Of a stretch of DNA of 64,000 nt, positions 11,402 through 21,856 are shown one piece after another. The notes under the pieces are model-generated. The model was not told where the DNA came from, searched no databases, and was given only the letters and a program-made list of their open reading frames with translations. This DNA is from Diplosphaera chodatii. Its lineage: Eukaryota > Chlorophyta > Trebouxiophyceae > Prasiolales > Stichococcaceae. Both the position numbers and the translations under genes were made by a program. The stretch is from assembly GCA_032358165.1 (NCBI GenBank), contig JAALGY010000023.1:2790001-2854000 (forward strand), in the 5' to 3' direction. Numbering within the stretch: position 1 is the stretch's first letter; each line of letters starts with the position of its first letter.

Positions 11402-11808
11402 TGGAGGTGATGCGGTGGCCTGGTCCATCAATGTAATAGACGGTTGTCATGTCAGGGCTTGTAGTTTGGCAGACAGTGCAGGGCGTTAACTAGCGTTGGA
11501 GTGTGCTACGCACTGAAACGTGTTACGGATGGCTACACCAACAGCAGTAGGTCGTCATGTCTATGAGGGAATCCCATACAGTGCCTGCGCACGCGCTGCA
11601 CCCCCAAAACCAGATGTGCAAAACTGCCTGAAATTCGAGTACCACGTACTACACACGGCTGCCACAGACGCTTGCACAGACCTAACACATGGCCACGTCA
11701 CCTGAGGTAAAGTCCTCGTAGGTTGAATGTCAGCTAGCACTAAAGTCAGTGTACACCAACAGCTGCCCCGATGCAGGTGCAGCTGGTCTTGCCAACAACC
11801 CGTGTCTA
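11402..11808. other. Convergent spacer, SET gene / PSY
   Basis: Non-coding. It holds the 3' ends of both genes, including a TGTAA 31 bases past the SET-gene stop, listed separately. I found no TTACA for the minus-strand PSY gene here. Confidence 0.5.
11432..11436 (+). terminator. TGTAA polyadenylation signal candidate, SET gene
   Basis: The pentamer TGTAA, the usual chlorophyte poly(A) signal, starts 31 bases after the TGA of the SET-domain gene. A pentamer occurs often by chance; position is the only support. Confidence 0.4.
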
Positions 11809-14497
11809 TCAAGCCCAGCTCTTGAGCAGCGCGGACGGCAGCGACAGGAACTTCTTGTACTTCTTGACGTATGCCCGTTTGGTGAAGTTGTTGTAGTCGT
11901 TCTCGCCCTCAATGGAGTCCAGGATCTGGCGATACAGGATCAGCGCGCTCCTGCAGTGGTCATGCAAAGTCACAGATTAGACACGACGTTGAAGGCCAAC
12001 CGGTCGCACAGCGTAATGAATCCGCATATTGCTGGACCCTGTGTGGCCACTTCGCAATTCGCATACGGTAGATATCGTCGCGTTGTGTCATACGGACAGA
12101 TGGCAGCTCACCACACAGGCAGACGCGCATCGGGCGCCAGCTGGTCGACGCCGGCCTCCGCAGATGCGAATATGTCGCGCGTGCGCTGGATCTGGAACTG
12201 CATGAAGCGCCTCCACCGGTCATCGATGCGCCCGGTGGTCGTGCTGAACATCCCGTTCACGACCTGCGCTCATACACAGCATAAACAATGGGATCTCCGC
12301 ATTGACGACTTGATGCCCGTGCCAACAGGAGGCTCAAGCTGATCATTTGGCGCGGGCAGCGACATGGAAACACTTTGCTGCAAGTGCATGGTCATTGGGA
12401 TAGTAAATGTGCACTTTGCGGTGTTCACACAATGCCAGACAGGAACAGCACTGCTCACGGCTGTCTCGTCCACTGCCTTGCGGGAGGCAGAGGGGCATGC
12501 GTACCTCTGACTCGCGGATGCCGAACTGGTGCAGCTCGTCCAGCGGCACGTAGATGCGGTTGCGCTCGTTCACATCCTCCCCCACGTCACGCAGGATGTT
12601 GGTGAGCTGGTTGGCGGTCCCCAGTGCCAAAGCTGATCTGTAGACCGACTCCAGGTCGCCCTGTCGGTGCCAGACACAGGGTTGGCCTTCGAAGATGCAT
12701 ACCAGTCTGACAATGTTAACGTACATGAGACCCATAGCCTCCACAGGCAGGCTCCACAGGTAGTCTCCATAGGTAGGGCAGGTGCCTTGAAGCTCAATGC
12801 TGCGATTGGCACCTTGTACTGGGGATTAATGCCCATGACAGGCGTCGTCATCAGCGCCACTGTGCCCGCAACCTTGTAGCAGTAGCCGTACAGCTCGTCA
12901 TACGTCTGGTACCTGGACAAAGAACAGCAGTGCACCTGTTGAGGTCTGAAGTCTAAGGCGGAAGTGAAGTGGAAACTCAGCAAGCAGTGCGCACAAAATG
13001 GGATGGATGCACGGATGGGTACACACTTGCTGCTCAGGCAGCTCATGTTGCATGGCTGCATCGCATTGTGGCGTACCACTGCATCGTCAGCATACAGGCC
13101 CAGGAGGTCATGACGGGGGGCCTACGCACCGGGACTTGACGAGGTCCATGCGCATGCCGTCGATCATGTCGCGGAAGGGCTGGATGTGCACCGGGTACTG
13201 GCTCACGACGTCCGTGAGCGCCGCGTCCAGGATGTCGTACGGCCGCCCGTCGAAGATGCCCTCCAGCCGCTCCTCCCACCGGTCCAGCGCCTGCACAGGG
13301 GCACATGACATCAGGGGAAATGACATACGAGTGATGATGGATCTGCATGTGGCCTCCTGTGCGGAATCAGCGGCGCCTTGAACACAAAGTCCACAGCTGA
13401 ATCTGCTGCCTCTACGACACAGGCATCGACCAATCAGCACAAGGTTCCGTGGTCATCAACTCAGTACGAACAGGAAAACGTTGTACCTCGGGGGTGATGC
13501 GGGAGGCGTTGGGGCCATCTACCAGCTCATCGGTGCGGCGGCACCACACGTAGATGGCCCACACCGCGCGCGCCTTCTCCGGCGTCATCAGCTTCGTGCC
13601 CAGGTAGAAGGTCTTGGCGTACTCGCTGGTCACCAGGCCGGCGCGCCTGTGCACAGATGCACCACAGCTCGGCGCAGGGCACGCCCGATACACACGAGCA
13701 GCGGGGGTGGTTTGAGCTGTGGGTCTGCTACACATGTCACGTCAGCAGCGGTCGACCTTGCGGGCGAGCCACCTGACAATATGGAGGCAAGTCTTCAGAT
13801 CTGATTGTGAACATAGCTGTAGAACACGTCACCACCAGCCCCACCTGTAGGCGTCATCGAGGACGCCCCCCTCCCAGCGCGCGTTGCGCTTGAAGGGCGC
13901 GTTCTTTGGCCGCTGCTCGTGCAGCTCCACGCACTGGCGGAGGGCGTACTCCTCCGCCTCCTTGCCGCCGCGCGACTGCCTGCGCGACCACCAGCATGGG
14001 TTGGACCCCGTGCTGCTTCGCAGCCCCATCGCTGAGGAGGACGCACACAACCCAGGCGGAAAGACCGCCAGACTGACCCGGGTCCTGCATCAACTGTAGG
14101 ACACCCCGCTGACGCTTGCATCAGCAGTCTGTTGTGGACTAGCGCGGCACACCTGATCTCGCGGTCCCGCAGCCGCTGGTCCCGCCGCTCGTCCGGCACC
14201 GTGGCCGTTTGCCTTGGCGGCTGCAGCGCCGCCGCCGCCGAGGCCGCCGCGCCGGACTGCTCGGCCGCCTCCACGGCCTGCGCCTCCCGCTGCGGCCGCA
14301 GCGCGGTGGCCGACACGACGACGGCTGTCAGCTCTGTGCGCCGCTGCCGCTGCTGCGCCCGCAGCGAGGGCGCCTTTGCCGAAAAGAATGTGCTGCCGCG
14401 GCTGCCGTGCTGCTCGTGCTGCAGCCTGTACACGATGAGCAGGCCGGCTTCAGAGAAATTGGGAGCAAGCAGACGCACACGGGAAGAAAGCTGTCAT
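11809..14497 (-). CDS. PSY: Phytoene synthase, plastid
   Basis: Condenses two geranylgeranyl diphosphates to 15-cis-phytoene, the first committed step of carotenoid synthesis, in plastids. The N-terminus (14440-14110) is rich in Ser, Arg, Ala and Gln, a transit peptide. Mature exons in order: [14 protein letters not shown] (about 13870-13990); [20 protein letters not shown] with the first Asp-rich motif DELVD in [12 protein letters not shown] (13487-13650); [20 protein letters not shown] (13125-13290). Then [19 protein letters not shown] (about 12790-12915) and the second Asp-rich motif in [19 protein letters not shown] (12500-12660). The last two are [20 protein letters not shown] (12120-12265) and [20 protein letters not shown] ending LLKSWA then TGA (11809-11952). 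The start is my best guess: an ATG at 14497 in a 17-base exon joins in phase across a short intron to the transit-peptide exon. Identity is firm. Confidence 0.95.
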
Positions 14498-15023
14498 GTG
14501 GGCAGGCAACTCGTGGCTGGCATGTGGCGCCGGCGACCTGCCCAACATCAGGGTGCTAAACTGACGGCAGCCGACTGTTGCATTATGCTGGCGTGTGTGG
14601 ATAAAACACAAGAGACAGTCCTCCGGCGCTGCAGTCCAAGTTGCATCCGCTGAAAACAACACCTTCAGGACACCGACATACCAACGGCTGCACGTGTCCT
14701 GACGCAAAGGCGGCCGTGTGTTTTGGGCCATGCACGGTGGATCAGAGGCCACCATTGCCTCACATCAAGTTGCTGGGCCCTCTCACACAGCCGCGGGCCG
14801 ATGCACGCGACCAGATAACACTCGCATATGCTTTTGCCCTTTTTGGCTGTACTGTCACCCAAGCTAGCGGGCGTTTATTATTGCTGGTGGGCAGCGCTTT
14901 CATGAGCATAGCGTCACCATTCCAGTCCGGTCGCACCTGCGAGTGCTGCACTGCCCTGACAGAGCGTCGAGCGCCGCGACGGATGACGTTTCCGCAGCTG
15001 AGCTGAGGCGCACCGGGAGCGCC
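14498..15023. promoter_or_regulatory. Divergent promoter region, PSY and deaminase-like gene
   Basis: A 526-base spacer between two divergent starts. It may contain more of the PSY 5' end, since an alternative in-frame upstream ATG lies at 14548. No specific element identified. Confidence 0.35.
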
Positions 15024-15983
15024 ATGGCTACGGCGACGTCAGCACTATGCAATGACAAACTTAACACATGCATTTCCAGGCAGTGCTACCAGGACACTGC
15101 ATCATGGCGGTGTGACCGTGTGAGGCTGCCCCCGGGGCTGGTGGCCTGCAGCGATCCGAATTGTAGGTGCTGCCCTGTAGCACATGATTTTGCCCCGCCG
15201 TTGCATCGGCTACAGGGCGAGCTAACTTCTCGTGCTTCCAGTGCTACATCCAGCTGTCATGCCAGGTCACGGGTGTGCAGGGACTGTGCCCGCTCCCAGC
15301 TGCTTGTACGTCACCTGTCGCCTACGCGCAGCGAGCCAGGCTCACAGCTGCAGCCCTTGCTCAGCCGTGCGCGCGCGCCAGGCAACAGGTGGTCCACCGG
15401 CAGGGTACCTGCCCCATTCCCAGAAGCCAAACTCCCGCAGCACCCGAGCTCATGGGCAGGCGCAACCACACGGGCAAGACCGTGCACGCCCTGGCGGCCA
15501 AGTCATCGACGGACATCCTGCTGGTGGCAAAAGGCGAAGAACGAGCCAAAGGGAAAGGCTGACGCCACCTCAGCGTCCACTGGGCGGTGCTGCGCCGAGC
15601 GGCGACTGCTGCAGTCATGGGAGGACCAGGCGCGGCGGCACGGCGTGCGGCCCGCGCGCATGGCCACCTGGATCCGGCGCAAGATGGGCGGCCACCTGCT
15701 CATCTGGCGCTGCCTGTGTGACGGGAGCTTCGGCTGTGCCGCGCCCTGCGTCTTCTGCGTGAAGACGCTGGCGGTGTACGATTTCCAGATCCACTGCCCG
15801 CTGTCGGCGTCGGAGTGGTGGCACGGGCGGCTGTCGGACGCCATGGCGCCGCCCGCAAAGCTGACGTATGCGCAGCGGCAGGCGGTCAAGAACAATTGCG
15901 AGGGGCCCGACAATGCGAAGCAGAAGGCGCCGCTGTCGCCTGAGCGCCGCAGCACATCCTGCCCCCGGCGTGGCAAGGCGTGA
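15024..15983 (+). CDS. Predicted zinc deaminase-fold protein, apparent frameshift
   Basis: The ATG at 15024 starts MATATSALCNDKL; exon 1 ends at 15166 (TGTAG/GTGCTG). An in-phase exon from 15242 reads CHARSRVCRDCARSQLL up to a strong donor, CTT/GTACGT. An acceptor before 15450 then gives MGRRNHTGKTVHAL and STDILLVAKG. From about 15533 the protein-like frame changes: CAERRLLQSWEDQARRHG, GGHLLIWRCLC, CAAPCVFCVKTLAVYDF, ending RRGKA then TGA. CAE (15591-15599) and PCVFC (15744-15758), 49 residues apart and separated by a hydrophobic strand, form the zinc/proton-shuttle signature of the cytidine-deaminase fold. The substrate is unknown. The two frames join if one A is lost from AAAA at 15529-15532, so a sequencing error, a real lesion or +1 frameshifting are all possible. 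The 5' exons may belong to a separate gene. Confidence 0.5.
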   Translation: MATATSALCNDKLNTCISRQCYQDTASWRCDRVRLPPGLVACSDPNCRCCPVAHDFAPPLHRLQGELTSRASSATSSCHARSRVCRDCARSQLLVRHLSPTRSEPGSQLQPLLSRARAPGNRWSTGRVPAPFPEAKLPQHPSSWAGATTRARPCTPWRPSHRRTSCWWQKAKNEPKGKADATSASTGRCCAERRLLQSWEDQARRHGVRPARMATWIRRKMGGHLLIWRCLCDGSFGCAAPCVFCVKTLAVYDFQIHCPLSASEWWHGRLSDAMAPPAKLTYAQRQAVKNNCEGPDNAKQKAPLSPERRSTSCPRRGKA

Positions 15984-16336
15984 CATTGCGCCACTGCAGC
16001 GAAGCATAGCAGCTAGATGTTTCTGTGCTGTGAACTTTGGTGTGCTGGTTTCTTACACACAGCGCCTCGGGAACAACAGGGAACAATACATTGAGCAATG
16101 GTAACAACAAAGAGTTTCCTGAGTTGATCGTGTGCAGCTGCAAGCCTCAGGTCAGCCGTCCTGAAAGTGAGTCACGTTTGTCACGAGTTATCACGAGTCT
16201 GCTGCTAGCTCGCTGCTAAAGCACATGGAGAGTAGTGGGCGGTGATCTCTACCATAACAGCATTCACCATCTTCCTCTGTCTGCGTGGTTGAAACCCTAA
16301 GATCACCTCAACACTGCTTCGACCTGAGATACATCG
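15984..16336. other. Convergent spacer, deaminase-like gene / DDX31
   Basis: 353 bases, non-coding, holding the two 3' ends. Confidence 0.5.
16053..16057 (-). terminator. TGTAA polyadenylation signal candidate, DDX31
   Basis: TTACA on the plus strand, so TGTAA on the transcript, 280 bases past the helicase stop. A weak candidate on position alone. Confidence 0.25.
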
Positions 16337-19300
16337 CTAAGAATATGCAGCCCGTTTCTTAAGAGCAAATCTTGGCTTGCTGTTTGGCTTCTTTGCGCCC
16401 TTGAACTTCCTCTTCTCAGCCGGCCGCCGGGTCTCCTTGCCAAACACCGCTGGAGAGTCCCTGCATGATGTCAGCATGTTTCTCCGTCGCGAGCAACCAC
16501 CAGCTGTTCTCAAAGCCCGCTGGGCAATGCCATCACAGGCCATGCAGACGCAAACAGAAGGCGTCGCAGGAACCGGCTCGCGACCAGGTGTTCTGCAACA
16601 GAACATAGCAAACGGCACAGCACCTGAGCGCGAAGCTGTCGGCGACGTGGCCCAGGTGCAGCTTCCGGATGTGGAAGATGTCCTTCACGGAGGCGGGGTG
16701 CGCCGCGTATGCACGCACAAACGCGCGGAACGCCGCGCTAGCCAGCTGCTTCAGCTCATCATCGCCATCCACAGCATCCAGCAGGGTACCCTGCAGCGAA
16801 AACACTGGGTATTTAATTCCGATGTTGACAGCAACTATCTCGACGGACTGTGCGCCCGTACACAACACCCCAGGACCTTGCCTCCATCGGGCTGGACCCT
16901 ACCATTGCACTGTCAGAATCGTCGAGCTCCTCCAGCACTGGCCGCAGGGCCAGCGGCTGCAGCCGCACGGAGTGCCGGCCCAGCAGCTGCAGGTACCCCG
17001 CCTCACTGGGCAGCAGGAACAGCACCGCCTCCCCCGCGTGGCCCATGCGCGCCGTGCGTCCCACCCGGTGCACATACCTGGCGGTCCAGAGCGGGGATGT
17101 AACACAACAAAGAGTGCTGATCAATCACATGACGCGAACAGCAGGTGATGTTGGCCTGTGTGGCACAGATCTGCATGCTGCTGGCATCGGCAAAACATCC
17201 CTGGAGTCATGTTCATAATAGCAAGATCAGGCACAGTTCACAGGTGGGATTGCATCATGCTCACTCGGAAGGCTCGCCAGGCGGGTCGTACTGCACGATG
17301 GTGGACACACCGGAGAAGTCCAGGCCGCGAGCCGCCACATCCGTGCACAGCAGCACACCACCGCCACTGCTGGTGAACTCCAGAAAGGTGGTGGTGCGCT
17401 CCGCCTGTATGCGTGAGCCAGCAGCAGCTGAGGTAGTGAGGGACGGCCCTGAAGTCTGGGGACTGGACGCATGTACACACTGGAGCAGGCCCGCTGGCAA
17501 GCTTGTCAGCATGCCAAGCAGATGCAAAGAGGTGGCCGTTTGGGCCACCACACCTGTGACAGGTTGCCGTGCAGCTTGAACAGCTTGCCGGGGAGGCGCA
17601 TGCCCAGCTGCCGCAGAACAGCAGACGCCAGCAGCGCATGGTGGAACTCCACGCCGGCGCACGTCGACAGGAACACGACCACCTTGCCTTCGCCCTTGCC
17701 GCGCCGGGCGCCAGCCGCCCTGGAGTGCAACAGCGCCGCCAGAGCAACGAGCCGCTCCTTCGGGTGCACCTGTGTCAATGCAGTCCCACGTGGTAGCACA
17801 CATCGAGTGTTTCATCCACAGCCTCCGTGGGAGTCGATGCTGCGCGTCCAGCCTGCCTAATGCCTGAGGTTGCATGGAAAGTGCAGGCCTGTTTTCGTGC
17901 AATACATGCTGCTTGCTCACCTCAAGAAAATGCTGCTTGAGCTGCTTGGGCAGCTCGAACTGCGTTTCCTTGTCCTCAGCGCCGCCGTCACCAGCGCCAT
18001 CTCCAGTAACGACCAGCCCACGGCCATCGTTTGTGCAGCTGTGCATCAGCACATAGCAGGTTGTTGCTATGCTTTGCTTGGGGCACCATCACAATGGGCA
18101 CCGCTCTGTTATACAAACCCTCAGCCGTCACACGGTATGGGCTGGCGCCTCAGTCACCTGAAGCCCACTGCAACGGGGTCGTGAAGGCTGAGTGTTGCGA
18201 GTGTCCCCAGCTTCGAGTGCAGCGTTGCTGAAAACAGCGCCTGCATGCATATCGTTCACATAAGGGGGTCGAACAATGCCACAACTGGCTACCTCTGCAG
18301 TTGGCCAAGGGGTGTGTCATGCAGCGGTGTGACATGAAACTTCAGACCAGCAACAGCAGGCATAACAGCTCACAGTCTGGCGAGTGAAGGTTGCCTTCTC
18401 ATCAATCAGGTGCACGATGTCGGCTGCGCAGGCAGCAAAGCGCTTGTCATCATAGGTGTTGCAGCTTGTGATTATGTAGTGCTGCACCATATGACGATGA
18501 GCATTGGCAGTGATACAGAACTAGATACTGATCAGCGACAGCACAGGTGTTGGGTGTACCAATCTTCTGCTCGAAACCCAGATCCAGCAGGCGGTCGGCC
18601 TCGTCAAGCACCAGCCAGCGCAGTGGCCCCACATTGAAGGACTGAGTGTTTTGCAAGTGGTCCAGCAGCCGCCTATAGCAACATGAAAATTATGAGCCGG
18701 TCACACACTCCCTGATGAACAACAGTTTTGGGGACATCCCTTCTACTGCGCCAGCAGCCTCTGAGCCTGGCGCAGTCAGAAGCAGCCGTGGTGTTGCTGT
18801 TCCCCTTATGCCCCTGACAAGACACGAGGAAACCAGGGCGCACCCTGGCGTGGCTACCACGACGTTGACGCCCTTGCGCAGCCGCGCCTTCTCCTTGTCC
18901 CTGTTCTCGCCGCCATATATGGTGCCAGCAATCTGTTGTGGTGCACCAAATGGAGAGTTGCAAGACTATTTTGTGCGCTGGTGTGACAGGGACATTCTAC
19001 TGATCCCACACAGGCACAGCAGCAGCGTGGTTTTGATTCAGAGTCACTTGCCAGTGTGACAGCACGCACCACCCAGTGGTATCTCCGCAAGATCAGTGCA
19101 AGCACATCGTAGATCTGGATGCACAGCTCGCGAGTGGGCGCCATGACCACCGCATGCGTGCCGGACTCTCGCGAGACCCTTGGCACCAGAGCCTGCAAAC
19201 CGAGCAGACGCACGAGTCCAGCAGCAAAATGGGCAGAAAGGCAGAATGGCAGAATGTGATCAGGCCGGATCAGAGTACAAACACGACAGAGGGTACTATG

Positions 19301-21186
19301 GCACGTACCTGAATCTGGTGCACAATCGGTGCAATGTAGGACAGCGTCTTGCCAGAGCCTGTGGGTGCACTGGCGAGCACGTCACGGCCCGCCAGCATGA
19401 CCGGGATGACCGACTGCTGGATGCGGGTTGGCGTGCTGAAGTTGATGGCTGCAGCGCATGCAACATTAACATCAGCACGGGCATGTGGCAAATCACATGC
19501 AGTGTGCGGGTCACACCGACTGCAAAATGAGTGTGGAGGCTTCACTGCGGCCACATGCGGCTGCATAGAGCATCAAGGACCCAAAATGTGTTGATTTTCA
19601 TCCTGGCTACCATCTATAGGCCATCTCAGTCACCTTCCAGGTGGTCTGCCAGGCTGCTGTCGATGCCAAGTCCCTCGAAGGTGCTGGCGTCAATCCCAGC
19701 GCCGAAGAGCTGTGCGCGCTGCGCTGCGGGCGTGGCGACATCTGCCGCTGCTGTCTCACCAGCGCGGCGAGCAACCTTAGCACGCTGCGGTCGCTTCGCA
19801 GGCAGTGCATCCGCCACCTACAGTTGTGTGCACCCTTCTCACGTTGCTGTATGTTTTATGAATATTAAATTTTTTTTCAGAGCCTCATGCAACTTGGCAG
19901 CTCACTGGACACATCTGCAGGTCATATTGCACGGTAGGTGCACACCTGCTGCTGAGTCTTCCTTTCAGACTGGCGGTCAGTCTGCGCTTTCCGGCGCTTT
20001 AGCGGACGGCTGTCAGTGCTGAACACAACCACGCCCTTTTCCCGCTCCTCCTCCTCATCCGGATGACCATTCTGCAGGGCACCACCAGGCTGCTGAGGAT
20101 GTGGACCACTGTACCTGCGACAGGCATAGTCCCAGAGCAGGCCGACCCATGCTTGTGGTCACCTGCGCACATGTGAGCACAGGCAGCCGACTTGCTGGCA
20201 CCTACAGGTACGAGCCTGCTGGCATCACTGCATGCACCTACGCACCGGCATCAGCTCCTGCACTGCGACATCACGCTGCTTCACCAGGCGCACAGCTGCC
20301 ATGATGTCAGCCGCCTCGCCCACATCATCCTCCGCGGGACCTGTGTAGTAGAGCCAGAGAAGGCGGATTACCAGAGGTGATAGCATGTGCACCTAACACC
20401 GTATGGACTGCCATGAATTGCTGGCAAGTTGTGGACAGTGCACCTGGCGCTGCAGTCGGCTCGGGGCTACGCAGAGCTGCTGCCGGCTGAGCTGCATTTG
20501 CCAGCTCAGCGGCGCCTGGTAGCAACACATACATAAAGTACAAATCGATAAGGGAGACGCGTGGCCATGTCTGCAGACCACATCAGTGCTTATCATCAAG
20601 CTACTGTCAATGTACAGGCTGCCTACCCGTGTTGCTAGCCCCTGTGTGCTGTCGCGCATCGGATGCTCCAGCCTCTACTTTGCCATCCACTCTGCCCCTG
20701 GGCTTGTCCGTTCCGTTGACAGCAGCGCCATGTGCACCTTGCAAACTTTTTGTATCTGGCTTCACTACCGGTGGAGGCTTCTCTTTGCCCAGCGCGTAGC
20801 CTTTCAGACTGCTGTTCTGCCCTGCAGCCTGCGCAGACACCTGAGGCTGGCGCCCGGCTCTTGGCCTGCCCGGTCTGTAGGCCACGCCCTTCGCTTTCTG
20901 CAAACCACAGAGGCTCTCTTAGTTTGCATGACGCGCTCGCCAGCGCAGATGTCCGCTGTTGTTATGGCGCAGGTGCGAGCCTCAAAACACGCCGTCAACC
21001 GGCCACCACAGCAAGGGATCCCACCGCATCTGCTCGCGCATGCTTCTTGAAGCTCTTGGTCCTCCAGTTGTCACGCTGTTTCGCTGATTTGCTAGACTGC
21101 GGGGCCTCTACAGCGAGGTTCAGCAGCAAGCCGCCATCGTCCGCCATGGCATTGGTGTGCTGACTTCGCTTGTGCTCACGACCCAT
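16337..21186 (-). CDS. DDX31: DEAD-box RNA helicase, DDX31/Dbp7/RH17 type
   Basis: ATP-dependent RNA helicase of the nucleolar DDX31/Dbp7 group, which acts in large-subunit ribosome assembly. The ATG at 21186 (or the internal ATG at 21147, [11 protein letters not shown]) opens a basic N-terminus ([17 protein letters not shown]). Linker exons and a charged exon with [18 protein letters not shown] (about 20060) follow. Motifs in order: Q motif [14 protein letters not shown]; motif [11 protein letters not shown] (about 19350); Ia [13 protein letters not shown] with [19 protein letters not shown] (about 18850-18930), a DDX31 hallmark; [15 protein letters not shown] (about 18570-18620); III FSATLH (about 18215); [36 protein letters not shown] (about 17045). 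The conserved C-terminal region [17 protein letters not shown] and a basic tail close it. About 15 exons. All catalytic motifs are intact. Confidence 0.93.
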
Positions 21187-21856
21187 GACACAGGGGCAGC
21201 ATCATATGACAAGGCAGTGTTCGGCCCCAGACTTGACGCACAACGTTGACGACCGGCTGCAACACTACAGTGCTTGTAAGATGGCCGCGCTGGGCGTACC
21301 ACACTCCAGCCACTGTTGACCGCGCGTGTGATGCTGCGAGGGTGCAGATCCACTTTGCTGTCAACACTGAGGGCCTGATCTCTGATCGTCGGCTGTGACG
21401 GAGAGCTGACAATCAGTGACTGCGCTTGCTGCATCTCCAAGATGTCTCGGAAACTGCAAACTACATGCAAGTAGTAGCACATGCGTGAGTATTCACCGTG
21501 GCAGGTCTTCCCCGTCTTCGAGCCTCAGTGAACACCTTGTAATGGTATACTGATTTCTTGCAGACGCTTGTGTTCTGCAAGGTACTCCTGGCCTCCGGTG
21601 CATTGTGCACTGTGAGGTGAAGCCGTCGAGCACTTGGCGACCTTACCTGCGTTGCAGAGTGGCGTGTTGCCTGACGGTTCAGATGAAGATCACAGCGTCA
21701 ACACACTTGCGCTCATGTTCACGGGTCTGACAATCTTGCGGCTTGCTCACTGCAGCTAGTGCAGCGCTGGCTTGCGACAGTCACTACACTTGCGATCACA
21801 GACCATCAGGGATCCGTGCGTCATGCGTCAGCAAAGCGCTTCATGACCAGTTCTGC
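21187..21856. promoter_or_regulatory. Divergent promoter region, DDX31 and membrane protein
   Basis: A 670-base spacer between divergent starts. Short ORFs only. An upstream in-frame extension of the membrane-protein ORF to 21743 lacks an ATG-based reason to be preferred. No element identified. Confidence 0.35.

Noticed and set aside
15024..15310. SBP-type zinc-finger DNA-binding domain
   Set aside because: CSDPNC and CHARSRVCRDC look similar at first, but the spacing and the second zinc site of SBP domains are absent.
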